From: Bacillus marasmi
GTDB lineage: Bacteria > Bacillota > Bacilli > Bacillales > Cytobacillaceae
Direction: 5' to 3'
Assembly: GCF_902168435.1 (NCBI RefSeq)
Contig: NZ_LR656168.1
Location: 62,001-126,000, forward strand
Length of the DNA: 64,000 bases
Shown: positions 44,059-53,610 of the stretch, in pieces
Position numbering within the stretch: position 1 is the first letter of the stretch
How the letters are laid out: every line of letters begins with the position of its first letter
Position numbers and translations under genes: made by a program
The notes under the pieces: generated by a model
The model's database searches: none
Seen by the model: the letters and a program-made list of their open reading frames with translations, nothing else
What the model was told of the DNA's origin: nothing

Positions 44059-45107
44059 TCATTGCTCAGCTTCCCATTTCCCCACTTCTTCCCTGACAAT
44101 TGGGGCTACCTCGGTTCCTAATAGTTCAATCGCCCGCATGACTTCCGCATGAGGCATTGATCCGACTGGCACGTGAAGCATAAATCTTGTGATCCCCACT
44201 TCCTTGCGAAGATGGATGATTTTTGCTGCAACGGTTTGCGGATCACCTACATATAAAGCACCATCAAAACTGCGCGCTGCATCAAAGCTCGATCGATCAT
44301 AATGGCCCCAACCACGTTCCCGACCTAGCACATTCATAACATACTGAGTGGATGGGAAAAATTTATCAGCAGCCGTCTCATTATCTTCTGCGACAAAACC
44401 ATGGGAATGTGACGCAACCTTTAATTTCGTAATATCATGTCCTGCCTTCTCCGCGGCACGATAATAAAGTTTAACCAAAGGAGCAAAGCGAACCGGACTG
44501 CCACCAATGATAGCCAATACCAACGGAAGTCCTAGCAATCCAGCCCTAACGACCGATTCACTGTTACCGCCACTGCCAATCCAAATTGGCAATGGATCTT
44601 GAACTGGCCGAGGATAAACACCCCGGTTATGAATCGGTGGACGGTGTCCGCCACGCCAGGAAACGACCTCAGACTCCTGTAGCTTCAACAATAGCTCTAG
44701 CTTTTCTTCAAATAGCTCATCATAATCCTTTAAATCATAGCAAACAACGGAAATGATTCGATAAAGGAGCCCCTTCCTGCCATTATTTCTGCTCTTCCAT
44801 TTGAAATCCCATCAAGCGAGGCAAAATCCTGGAACACTCTGACAGGGTCCGCTGAAGACAACACGGTAACCGCACTAGTTAAGCGAATTCGTTGTGTTTG
44901 CGGTGCAGCTGCTGCGAGAACGATTGCTGGATTGGAAGCTGCAAAATCCTCACGATGATGCTCCCCAACACCGAAAATATCTAATCCCACTTTATCTGCC
45001 AAGATAATTTCTTCAACTACTTCACGCAAGCGCTCAGCATGACTGATGACCTTGCCTGTCTTAACATCAGGTGTTGTTTCTACGAACGTACTAATTCCAA
45101 TTTCCAA
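44059..45107 (-). pseudogene. Frameshifted LLM-class flavin-dependent oxidoreductase
   Basis: Two frames together encode one luciferase-like monooxygenase: residues 1-125 ([14 protein letters not shown] to [10 protein letters not shown], start ATG 45107) and a C-terminal part ([41 protein letters not shown] and beyond). The break is near 44740, where an expected GGC-TAT (Gly-Tyr) reads GC-TAT, a one-base deletion leading to TAA at 44730-44732. A sequencing error is possible, since the rest is intact. The family reduces or oxygenates small molecules with FMNH2. Confidence 0.82.
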
Positions 45108-45212
45108 TGACCATTCCTCCTCAGTTTGTTGATTTTATACTCATAGCCATTCTTATTGCATAGTTCTATTTTAATATTTTTTAAAAAATAATAATTATAA
45201 AATGTTCATGCA

Positions 45213-45241
45213 TAAAAAAGCACCTAAATTAAAAGGTGCTC
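45213..45241 (-). terminator. Terminator of selO
   Basis: GCACCT pairs with AGGTGC around an 8-base loop; on the - strand six T residues follow. Confidence 0.85.
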
Positions 45242-45251
45242 ACGGACATGA

Positions 45252-46727
45252 TTAAGTACCACAAAACGTTTGATAAGGTCGTGCTGACGGTGCGGGCAAT
45301 TGGCAATATTCATCATGATTGGCGATGTACTCATAAGGTCGAGTCAAAACATTCAACAGTTTCATCATCACATTGTAATCACCATTCGTTGCAGCCTCTA
45401 ATGCCTCCTCAACTCGGTGGTTGCGAGGGATGACGACCGGATTTACGCTTCGCATCAACCGCTGTACATCCTGTTTTGATTCCTGTTGCTTCTCCAATCT
45501 CGTTTGCCATTGTTCATGCCATTTGCCAAAATCTGAACTGCCAAACATCGCTTCACTCTGCAGATTATAAGTTAACGAGCGAAACGTATTGGTAAAGTCG
45601 GCACGATGCTTTTTCATTAGGCTAAGGATGCCTTCAATTAGTGCCTCATCCCCAGTTTCTTCTCTATATAAGCCTAATTTTGCTCGCATACCCTTTGTCC
45701 AATTTTGACTAAATAGCTCATTGAACTTTGAAATCTCATCCTGTGCGATTTCCACCGCTTTATTTTCATCAGCATGTAATAACGGCAACAATGTTTCAGC
45801 AAACCTGGCGAGGTTCCATCCACCAATATATGGCTGATTCCCATAAGCGTATCGCCCATCACGGTCAATTGAACTAAACACAGTAGCAGGATCATAAATA
45901 TCCATGAAAGCGCACGGTCCATAATCTATTGTTTCACCGCTTATTGTCATATTATCAGTGTTCATCACACCATGGATAAATCCAATCTGCATCCATTTGG
46001 CGATTAACTCCGCTTGGCGTTGAATAACCGTCTGAAGCAGGCGCCGATATCGGTTTGACTCCGATTCACCTTCAAGCTCTGGATAGTGACGCTGGATTGT
46101 ATAATCCGCAAGTTTGCGTAGTTCATCTTCAGAGCACCAAGCCGCTGCATATTGAAAAGTGCCTACACGGATGTGACTCGCTGCAACCCGAGTTAATACG
46201 GCACCAGGTAAGATTGTTTCACGAATCACTTCCTCGCCGGTGGTAACGACCGCCAAACTACGGGTAGTCGGAATTCCGAGCGCATGCATCGCTTCACTTA
46301 TGATGTATTCGCGAAGCATTGGACCTAGGACGGCGCGACCGTCACCCCCACGTGAGTAAGGTGTCCTTCCTGAGCCTTTCAACTGAATATCGTATCGTTT
46401 CCCCGAAGGCGAGATATGTTCGCCAAGTAAATGTGCCCGCCCGTCACCTAATCGTGTAAAATGGCCAAATTGGTGGCCAGCGTATGCTTGAGCAAGCGGA
46501 GCAGCACCTTCGGGAATGATGTTTCCAGCAAAAATTTCCGCTCCGACCTTTCCCTCCAACTCTTGTTGGTTTAATCCTAGTTCTGCTGCTAATGCATCGT
46601 TGAAAATCACCAGCTTTGGAGAAGCTACTTGTGTCGGATTAAGACTTGTATAAAATGTATTGGGGAGCTTGGCATAGCTGTTATCAAAGTTCCAGCCTTG
46701 CTCCACTACTAATTGCTTTTTGATCAT
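45252..46727 (-). CDS. selO: SelO-family protein adenylyltransferase
   Basis: This 491-residue pseudokinase-fold enzyme (YdiU/SelO) has [25 protein letters not shown] (split, about residues 103-127), [11 protein letters not shown] and the DYGPCAFMD metal-binding region. SelO transfers AMP to Ser, Thr or Tyr of target proteins under oxidative stress. The C-terminus ends TFCGT, with Cys in the place where eukaryotic SelO has selenocysteine. ATG 46727 follows AAAGGGGAT; an upstream ATG lacks a ribosome site. Array B lies just upstream. Confidence 0.93.
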   Translation of the reverse strand: MIKKQLVVEQGWNFDNSYAKLPNTFYTSLNPTQVASPKLVIFNDALAAELGLNQQELEGKVGAEIFAGNIIPEGAAPLAQAYAGHQFGHFTRLGDGRAHLLGEHISPSGKRYDIQLKGSGRTPYSRGGDGRAVLGPMLREYIISEAMHALGIPTTRSLAVVTTGEEVIRETILPGAVLTRVAASHIRVGTFQYAAAWCSEDELRKLADYTIQRHYPELEGESESNRYRRLLQTVIQRQAELIAKWMQIGFIHGVMNTDNMTISGETIDYGPCAFMDIYDPATVFSSIDRDGRYAYGNQPYIGGWNLARFAETLLPLLHADENKAVEIAQDEISKFNELFSQNWTKGMRAKLGLYREETGDEALIEGILSLMKKHRADFTNTFRSLTYNLQSEAMFGSSDFGKWHEQWQTRLEKQQESKQDVQRLMRSVNPVVIPRNHRVEEALEAATNGDYNVMMKLLNVLTRPYEYIANHDEYCQLPAPSARPYQTFCGT

Positions 46728-46882
46728 ACTATCCCCTTTTCGCCATTTGTCTTGATTGTAACAGGTTTTCACTATCAAAACCTTATTAACGAACTGAATC
46801 TCTGTAGCAATTTTAGTTTCTGTTTGAGCTTGCTTATTATTCCCTTAGGAAATATTTATAGATGCTGTTATTCAAACTTCTT

Positions 46883-47713
46883 TTATGTGACCGTTTTGTG
46901 TTTGGCGCTTTGGTTTGGGCACATAGAGAGCGGCTACGTGACCAGTCTGGGGTTTTTCGCTTCGATTTGGGCACGTAGAGAGCGGCTACGTGACCGGTCC
47001 GGGGTTTTTCGCTTCGTTTTGGGCACATAGAGAGCGGCTACGTGACCGGTCCGGGGTTTTTCGCTTCGATTTGGGCACATAGAGAGCGGCTACGTGACCA
47101 TTTCGGTGTTTATCGCTTCGATTTGGGCACATAGAGAGCGGCTACGTGACCGGTCCGGGGTTTTTCACTTCGATTTGGGCACATAAAGAGCGGCTACGTG
47201 ACCGGTCCGGGGTTTTTCGCTTCGATTTGGGTACATAGAGAGCGGCTACGTGACCGGTCCGGGGTTTTTCGCTTCGATTTGGGCACATAGAGAGCGGCTA
47301 CGTGACCGGTTTGGTGTTTGGCGCTTCGGTTTGGGCACATAGAGAGCGGCTACGTGACCGGTCCGGGGTTTTTCGCTTCGATTTGGGCACATAGAGAGCG
47401 GCTACGTGACTGGTCCGGGGTTTTTCGCTTCGATTTGGGCACATAGAGAGCGGCTACGTGACCGGTCCGGGGTTTTTCACTTCGATTTGGGCACGTAGAG
47501 AGCGGCTATGTGACCGGTTTGTTGTTTGGCGACTCAATTTGGGCACGTAGAGCTTGGCTACGTGACCGTTTTTTTGTTTGGCGACTCAATTTGGGCACGT
47601 AGAGCTCGTTTACGTGACCTTTTCGAGGTTTGTCGCTACAGTTTGGGCACATAGAGCTCGGCTACGTGACCGTTCCGTCCTTTGATCGCTTCGACTTGAG
47701 CACAAAAAGCTAA
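46883..47713. repeat. 52-bp tandem hairpin array B (16 units)
   Basis: From 46934 to 47662 the left arm CTACGTGACC recurs exactly every 52 bp; one earlier unit at 46883 is offset by one base. The right arm is GGGCACATAG or GGGCACGTAG. These arms match array A. The spacer (GGTCCGGGGTTTTTCGCTTCG) is different and GC-richer. The tight hairpin is GGGCACATAG-7 bases-CTACGTGACC. Edge units are the most divergent. Confidence 0.95.
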
Positions 47714-47726
47714 TAGATATGAACAC

Positions 47727-47765
47727 AAAAAAAGCACCTAGAGAAACTCAATTTTCTCTAAGTGC
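47727..47765 (-). terminator. Terminator of the isoprenoid enzyme gene
   Basis: AAGCACCTAGAGAAA pairs with TTTCTCTAAGTGC with one bulge and is followed by seven T residues on the - strand. It precedes array B in the direction of transcription. Confidence 0.85.
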
Positions 47766-47818
47766 ACATGTTTAATGGACTGACGTAGCAAACCTCACCT
47801 GCCCCCCAAAAAATAACT

Positions 47819-50203
47819 CTAATGATCTCGATTCACAATGTAATTCATTAAATGCTTAAAAAACGTAGTATTTCTCGGCACACTCTCCAACGTTTCAATG
47901 GCTAAACAATAATGCTCCCACATAGCTTTTTTGGCATCATCCACACCGAGAATCGACACAAAAGTCGACTGATTGTTTGCCGCATCGTTACCTATAGGTT
48001 TCCCTAACTGACTGAGTTCCCCTTCAACATCGAGTAAATCATCCTTAATTTGAAAGGCGATTCCTGCGTGACGGGCAAAAGTTTTCAAAGCATTAAGCTC
48101 AGCCGACTCTACGCCTGCGAGAATAGCCGGCATGACTAATGAGGCCTCAAAGGCAATTCCGGTTTTATAAAAGCACATCTCATTCAGCTGATCAACCGTC
48201 AACCACTTCCCCTTTGAATAGAGGTCCATTGCTTGGCCACGACACATATCGCCTACAGTATGAGCAGAATAATGTATTAATTTCAGCACCGTTTCAGCGG
48301 CAAAGCCCTGCAGTTCGGCCTGCTCCTCAACAGCCTTTTGCGTTAAAAATAAACCTGTTAATTCAGCTATCGCCGTATTGTAAACTTTGTGAAGGGTTGG
48401 TCGCCCACGCCGAATTGAAGCATTATCCTGTGCTGGCAAATCATCAAAGACCAGTGACGCTGTATGCATGTACTCTAATGATTTCAATAGCGGAATGATG
48501 GCAGATTCATTTAGTCCATATTCCTCCACCCCGATTACCCAAGTCATGATCGGCCTTAACCGTTTCCCGTCACTCTCAAGACTATAATTTGCCGCATCGA
48601 TAATTGGCTCCGCAAGCAAGGCATCAGCCCCATTTTGCTCGATTTTTAACAAATGATTAATCTGAGCTCGAACGGTCTTTATTTTATCAAAAAATTGCTC
48701 CTGCTCTGTACGCTCTCTTTGTAAAATCGTAATCATGTGGTCTCGGAGCAATTTGTCAAAGAAATCAATATCGACAGCCTTATTTACCATGGTTTGGACT
48801 AGCTTGCGAAAGCTTGGGCTTCCCGAGAAAAATAGCTCCATCACTTCCTGATACTTCTCGGTTCCATTCCGTTCTTTAAACCGCTTCAATCCATTGATTG
48901 CCCGAGCTAAAATAACCTCACGAACCTTGGAATCTGATTGGTAAACATGGTGGATTAAATAGGAGATAACGGTCCAATATAATTCATATGGATTGATTAA
49001 ATCGGAGCGGGTTTCATGATGTGTAATATAGTAGGTAAATGGTGTAACAGCTCCGGCCTCCAGGTCATTAAACATATCCGTGAAATCATCAGCAAGTTGA
49101 TTATATATTCCATACGCAAAGGTTCGCTGCTCAAACCCCTTATCCTCTGGGGCACTTAGTACAGAACGAGCAATTAATCTAGACGCTGACGATTTTAATA
49201 TGATTGGTACATACAGCTCTTCATCGCTATAGTTCGGATTAGCTAAATTCTTGTTGCGATCAAATTCCTGAGCTTGAAAGAACACATAGGCTTGTTCGAA
49301 AAATGAATCCAATTGAACTTCTTGCAGATGAGATTTTATATATTCAAAAGCTTGCTGCAGCTCACGATGGATAAAGCCAAGTAAGTCTGCATTTAAGCCT
49401 GGCCAGTCAGCCAATGCAGGCACAATACGCGTTGTTAAAGCCGAACGAATCATCGCAGAGTACTGTGGCTTTTCATCATTTGTTAATACTTGGGAATCTA
49501 ATAGGTCATCTATGAAGGGGTAGGTCAAACCATAGCAATATCCAAGCCGAACCGCCTCATCAAGCTTTCTTGCCCGCTGTTCTGGCGTTAATTGAGGGTC
49601 CATTTCTTCAACGGCATGAATGTAAACACCGCCAATGATTTTTATCAACTTCCGCTGTGCATGGACGGGATCCAATCCCTCGGGAATTTGCATAGATACC
49701 GTCTTTAATTTACCCATTAACCAATTAAAGGATAATTCAACGCCGTCCTGTTGTGCTTTCCGGTACATGGACACCATGCTGAAGGGTTCTTTTAGGATGC
49801 GATTTTCTTTATTTTGAGGTTGTGTCAGTTGCTTCTTCAAATATGCTGCTACCTGACTGACGCGTGCTTGGGTTTCAGGTGAATTCAATTCCTTCCCAAG
49901 GTCTCGCATAAATAAGTAAGCTATACTTCGTTCTAGATAGCTATCCAATTTCCCCCGATAATTAAGCCACTGTATATAAAGCTGATAATCATCAGAATTT
50001 GCTTCCCCTATCCCTTTTGATAATAAGGACATTAAAGGAATTTTTTGGAGATGGCTGTGTTTCCATGAGTGGATATCTTTTGTTAAGGTCTGAATATAGG
50101 ATTTTTGCATAACCTGTTCCTTCAGACATTGGAAATAATGAGCAGCCTTCTGCTCTGCGACTATATAGCTTGTTTCATTTTTTATCATTAACTCCTCTTT
50201 CAT
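47819..50203 (-). CDS. Two-module isoprenoid enzyme: N-terminal class I-like module plus polyprenyl synthetase
   Basis: This 794-residue protein has two halves. The C-terminal half (about 515-794) is a trans-polyprenyl diphosphate synthase with SDGKRLRP (545-551), first Asp motif DDLPAQD (587-593), RRGRPT and second Asp motif DDLLD (721-725). The N-terminal half (about 1-500) is all-helical and has its own pair of Asp-rich motifs, IDDLLD (231-236) and ADDFTDMFND (371-380), as in class I terpenoid synthases. The order recalls fungal chimeric terpene synthases. It probably makes and then converts a prenyl diphosphate. ATG 50203 follows GAGGGA. No cyclase, P450 or other terpene gene is adjacent. 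Confidence 0.75.
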   Translation of the reverse strand: MKEELMIKNETSYIVAEQKAAHYFQCLKEQVMQKSYIQTLTKDIHSWKHSHLQKIPLMSLLSKGIGEANSDDYQLYIQWLNYRGKLDSYLERSIAYLFMRDLGKELNSPETQARVSQVAAYLKKQLTQPQNKENRILKEPFSMVSMYRKAQQDGVELSFNWLMGKLKTVSMQIPEGLDPVHAQRKLIKIIGGVYIHAVEEMDPQLTPEQRARKLDEAVRLGYCYGLTYPFIDDLLDSQVLTNDEKPQYSAMIRSALTTRIVPALADWPGLNADLLGFIHRELQQAFEYIKSHLQEVQLDSFFEQAYVFFQAQEFDRNKNLANPNYSDEELYVPIILKSSASRLIARSVLSAPEDKGFEQRTFAYGIYNQLADDFTDMFNDLEAGAVTPFTYYITHHETRSDLINPYELYWTVISYLIHHVYQSDSKVREVILARAINGLKRFKERNGTEKYQEVMELFFSGSPSFRKLVQTMVNKAVDIDFFDKLLRDHMITILQRERTEQEQFFDKIKTVRAQINHLLKIEQNGADALLAEPIIDAANYSLESDGKRLRPIMTWVIGVEEYGLNESAIIPLLKSLEYMHTASLVFDDLPAQDNASIRRGRPTLHKVYNTAIAELTGLFLTQKAVEEQAELQGFAAETVLKLIHYSAHTVGDMCRGQAMDLYSKGKWLTVDQLNEMCFYKTGIAFEASLVMPAILAGVESAELNALKTFARHAGIAFQIKDDLLDVEGELSQLGKPIGNDAANNQSTFVSILGVDDAKKAMWEHYCLAIETLESVPRNTTFFKHLMNYIVNRDH

Positions 50204-50327
50204 AAGAAATCCCTCATTGTTTCGTTTTCTCGTCTTTATACTATTACGTATTCCTAAGCTTCTATTATATTACATTTTTATGAAAAGATATGTAGGGCGC
50301 AAGGTGTAAGTAAACTCTAGAAACCTT

Positions 50328-51019
50328 CTCTAAAAGACACTTTTTGCTTATCCTCATAGTGCATTGTCCCATACTGCAACTCTATAAGACACTTAGTGAA
50401 ATTTTTCATAGTGTTTTGGCTCATAAGGCATCTCTATGGGACAATTCTAGTCAATTTCCCTTTCCTTTTGGCTCATAAGGCATCTCTATGGGACACTTCT
50501 AGCCAATTTCCCTTTCCTCTTGGCTCATAAGGCAACTCTATGGGACACTTCCAACCAATTTCCCTTTCGTTTTGGCTCATAGGGCAACTCTATGGGACAC
50601 TTCCAACCAATTTCCCTTTCGTTTTGGCTCATAGAGCATCTCTATGGGACACTTCCAACCAATTTCCCTTTCGTTTTGGCTCATAGGGCATCTCTACGGG
50701 ACACTTCTAGCTAATTTTCCTTTCGTTTTGGCTCATAAAGACTCTCTATGGGACGATTCCAGCCAATTTCCCTTTCGTTTTGGCACATAGAGTATCTCTA
50801 TGGGACACTTCCAACCAATTTCCCTTTCGTTTTGGCTCATAGGGCAACTCTATGGGACGATTCTAGTCAATTTTCCTTTCGTTTTGGCTCATAAAGACTC
50901 TCTATGGGACGATTCCAGCCAATTTCCCTTTCGTTTTGGCACATAGAGTATCTCTATGGGACACTTCTAGCTAATTTCTTCTTGTTTTTGTTCCATAGCG
51001 ACCTCTACCGGGTCATCCG
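50328..51019. repeat. 52-bp tandem hairpin array C (13 units)
   Basis: Units of the type CTCTATGGGACACTTCCAAC...TTTTGGCTCATAGGGCAA begin at 50328 and recur every 52 bp to 50952 without indels; a decayed unit starts at 51003. The arms TGGCTCATAG and CTATGGGACA pair imperfectly (8 of 10) with a 7-base loop. The spacer core CAATTTCCCTTTCGTT is strongly conserved. It lies between the isoprenoid gene promoter and the lysine ABC terminator. Confidence 0.95.
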
Positions 51020-51035
51020 CCCTCACACCCATCGT

Positions 51036-51070
51036 AAAAAAAAGAGTTACCCATTTTAATGGATAACCCC
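51036..51070 (-). terminator. Terminator of the lysine ABC operon
   Basis: GTTACCCATT and GGATAAC (with flanking CCC) pair around an AT loop; on the - strand eight T residues follow. Confidence 0.8.
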
Positions 51071-51082
51071 CTTGGTAAACTT

Positions 51083-51820
51083 CTATGCTTTTAATGTCCG
51101 CTTCAAAAACTCTCTTGTCCGTTCCTCAGTAGGGTTGTTAAAAATCTGTTCTGGAGGACCTTCTTCGGCAATGACACCTTTGTCCATGAACACGACACGG
51201 TCTGAGACTTCACGGGCAAATTCCATTTCATGGGTAACGATGAGCATCGTTAAGCCCGATTGAGCTAAGTCCTTCATAACCTTTAGAACCTCTCCGACCA
51301 TTTCCGGATCAAGCGCTGAGGTCGGTTCATCAAATAGCATGACATCAGGCTCCATCGACAAAGCTCTAGCTATTGCCACCCGCTGCTTTTGTCCACCCGA
51401 TAACTGCTTCGGCTTAGCGTTAACAAATCGCTCCATTCCCACCAATGTTAAATATTTCATTGCCACTTTTTCGGCATCCTGCTTCGAGCGCTTCAATACT
51501 TTTATTTGTCCAACGACACAATTATTTAAGACATTGTGGTTATTAAAAAGATTAAAGTGCTGGAACACCATTCCTAGATTTTTACGGTATTCGTAAACAT
51601 CATGCTTATCGTCTAAAATATCTTCCCCATGATATATAATTTGACCGCCACTTGGCTTTTCAAGGAGATTGACACAACGGAGTAAGGTTGATTTTCCTGA
51701 ACCAGATGAACCGATGATACAAACCACTTCGCCCTTATTTACGGAGAAATTTATATCCTTTAATACTTCATGCGAACCAAATGCCTTGTTCAAATGCTGA
51801 ATCTCAATTACTTTTTCCAA
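51083..51820 (-). CDS. Lysine (basic amino acid) ABC transporter ATPase
   Basis: This 245-residue ATPase has Walker A (GSSGSGKST), Q-loop ([14 protein letters not shown]), signature [15 protein letters not shown], Walker B ([13 protein letters not shown]) and VTHEM. The start is TTG 51820 behind AAAGGAGGG. It is the last gene of a three-gene operon whose leader is a lysine riboswitch, which points to lysine import. Confidence 0.88.
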   Translation of the reverse strand: MEKVIEIQHLNKAFGSHEVLKDINFSVNKGEVVCIIGSSGSGKSTLLRCVNLLEKPSGGQIIYHGEDILDDKHDVYEYRKNLGMVFQHFNLFNNHNVLNNCVVGQIKVLKRSKQDAEKVAMKYLTLVGMERFVNAKPKQLSGGQKQRVAIARALSMEPDVMLFDEPTSALDPEMVGEVLKVMKDLAQSGLTMLIVTHEMEFAREVSDRVVFMDKGVIAEEGPPEQIFNNPTEERTREFLKRTLKA

Positions 51821-51838
51821 CTCGCAATCCCTCCTTTA

Positions 51839-52618
51839 CTATCGGTTTCCATTATGATTTTGCGCACGCCGCGCCATATCCTCAGGCGTTTCCACTTGCA
51901 TTTGATTCGCCATCAAAATATAATCCTCAGGACCATCAATCTTTCTTTCAATCCATCGTAAAATTCTCGTAACTGTGAAGGTCATGACAAAATACAGCAC
52001 ACACGCCACAAAGAACGATTCAAAATATCTAAAATTGTTCCCAGCAATCGATTTCGTTTGGAAGAATAATTCAGAAACAGAAATCACGTTAAGAACTGAC
52101 GTATCTTTAATGTTAATAACAAATTCATTCCCAGTTGCCGGTAAAATATTTCTAATAACCTGCGGAAGTACGACGTTATACATCGTTTGAAAGTGAGTCA
52201 TTCCAATCGCTTGGGCAGCTTCAAATTGTCCCTTATCGATTGAGACAATCCCACCACGAACAATTTCTGACATGTAAGCCCCCGTGTTAATAGAAACAAT
52301 GAACACCGCTGCATATAAACGATCCATATCAACCCCAAACGCTAACGCCGAACCATAATAAATGACCATTGCTTGAACGATCATTGGTGTACCCCGGAAA
52401 AATTCAATATAAATAGATAAAATAGCATTAACCACTTTTAACAGGATTTTCTTCGGTCCACGTTCAGGGCTTGGAATCGTACGAATCATTCCAATCAATA
52501 AACCAATTAGCGATCCGATAATCGTTCCAATTATCGAAATTAACAATGTAACACCAGCACCGCGTAAAAACATTGGCCAGTTTTCCGAGACAATTTGTAC
52601 TACCCACTCAAAGCTCAT
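51839..52618 (-). CDS. Lysine (basic amino acid) ABC transporter permease
   Basis: This 259-residue HisM-type permease has about five helices and the EAA motif EIVRGGIVSIDKGQFEAAQAIG (split, about residues 115-136). It is longer than the permease of the other ABC operon by a charged C-terminal tail (MQVETPEDMARRAQNHNG). The start is ATG 52618 after AGGAGG. A hairpin at 52636-52671 separates it from the binding-protein gene. Confidence 0.88.
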   Translation of the reverse strand: MSFEWVVQIVSENWPMFLRGAGVTLLISIIGTIIGSLIGLLIGMIRTIPSPERGPKKILLKVVNAILSIYIEFFRGTPMIVQAMVIYYGSALAFGVDMDRLYAAVFIVSINTGAYMSEIVRGGIVSIDKGQFEAAQAIGMTHFQTMYNVVLPQVIRNILPATGNEFVINIKDTSVLNVISVSELFFQTKSIAGNNFRYFESFFVACVLYFVMTFTVTRILRWIERKIDGPEDYILMANQMQVETPEDMARRAQNHNGNR

Positions 52619-52635
52619 TTTTTCCTCCTATAATT

Positions 52636-52671
52636 ACGAAACCGAATGCGTTCTTTTGCACCCGGTTTCGC
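52636..52671 (-). terminator. Intercistronic hairpin after the binding-protein gene
   Basis: ACGAAACCG pairs with CGGTTTCG around an 18-base loop. It lacks a T run, so it is more likely an mRNA stabiliser or processing site than a terminator. Confidence 0.5.
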
Positions 52672-52679
52672 TCGTATTA

Positions 52680-53531
52680 TTATTTAGCTGCTGGTTGATT
52701 TTTAATAGCATTGTCCATGATTTCTTGGCGTTCTTCTTCTGAAATCCCTGCCAGAATCTCATTAATCTTCTTCGTTAAATCGCTGTTTTTAGCAATTCCT
52801 ACGGCGATTGCAGTATCATCATCAGAGGTTTCAAAGCCATCTTCAAATTCAACCATGACAAAGTTATCATTTGCAGAGGATGCACTTACTCCTTCTGGTC
52901 GCTCTGACACATATCCATCAATTACTCCAGACTCAAGCGCCACACGCATTGCTGGGAAGTTATCCATTGCCGGTTGTTTTTGGACACCAGTAATTTGACC
53001 AATTACTGAGTAGTGGAAGGTATTCAATTGTGCAGTGATTTTTGCGCCATTAAAATCAGCTAACTTTTTAGCATTTTCATATTTTCCGCCCTTTTTAACA
53101 ACCATCACCAAATCGGATTTATAGTAGTTATCAGTGAAATCGATTGTCTTTTTACGTTCTGCAGTTGGTGACATACCCGCAATAATCGCGTCAATTTTTC
53201 CAGAAGTTAGAGCCGGAACAAGTCCATCCCATTCTGTTTTGACGATGACTAATTCTTTGCCTAAACCTTCAGCAATTCTCTTGGCGATTTCAACATCGTA
53301 GCCACCTGCATATTCCGCTGCTCCATCAATTTTCACGCCACCGTTTTTATCTCCATTTTGTGTCCAGTTGAATGGAGCATAGCCAGCTTCTAAACCAACC
53401 TTGAAGGTATTATCATCTTTTCCGCTTGATTCTTTAGAATCATTTGCGTTACCACTGTCTCCGCACCCAGTTAGTAGCAGCATCCCTGCAAGTACTACTG
53501 TTAAAAATAATACTAGTCTTCTTTTCATCAT
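52680..53531 (-). CDS. Lysine (basic amino acid) ABC substrate-binding lipoprotein
   Basis: This 283-residue lipoprotein has a signal peptide with lipobox LLTGC (Cys about 23) and a family 3 binding fold (VGLEAGYAPFNWTQN, YDVEIAKRIAEGLGK, SGKIDAIIAGMSPT). ATG 53531 follows GGGGGA. Control by the upstream lysine riboswitch supports lysine as ligand; the fold alone would only say amino acid. Confidence 0.88.
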   Translation of the reverse strand: MMKRRLVLFLTVVLAGMLLLTGCGDSGNANDSKESSGKDDNTFKVGLEAGYAPFNWTQNGDKNGGVKIDGAAEYAGGYDVEIAKRIAEGLGKELVIVKTEWDGLVPALTSGKIDAIIAGMSPTAERKKTIDFTDNYYKSDLVMVVKKGGKYENAKKLADFNGAKITAQLNTFHYSVIGQITGVQKQPAMDNFPAMRVALESGVIDGYVSERPEGVSASSANDNFVMVEFEDGFETSDDDTAIAVGIAKNSDLTKKINEILAGISEEERQEIMDNAIKNQPAAK

Positions 53532-53610
53532 AAATTCCCCCATTTAAATAGATTAATAGTATTTCAATGTAATTCATTTGATTGCCTACATTTTATTTTT
53601 TGTAACAAAA

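Noticed and set aside
44728-44745. Programmed frameshift in the LLM gene
   Set aside because: No slippery heptamer, stimulatory hairpin or upstream Shine-Dalgarno-like element is evident; a plain one-base loss explains it.
45252-45300. Selenocysteine codon at the end of SelO
   Set aside because: The position is a normal cysteine (TFCGT) before the stop; no in-frame TGA or SECIS-like hairpin is seen.
46883-47713. Overlapping ORFs across array B
   Set aside because: Any open frame is a by-product of the repeat (52 is not a multiple of three) and lacks a ribosome site; the block is treated as non-coding.
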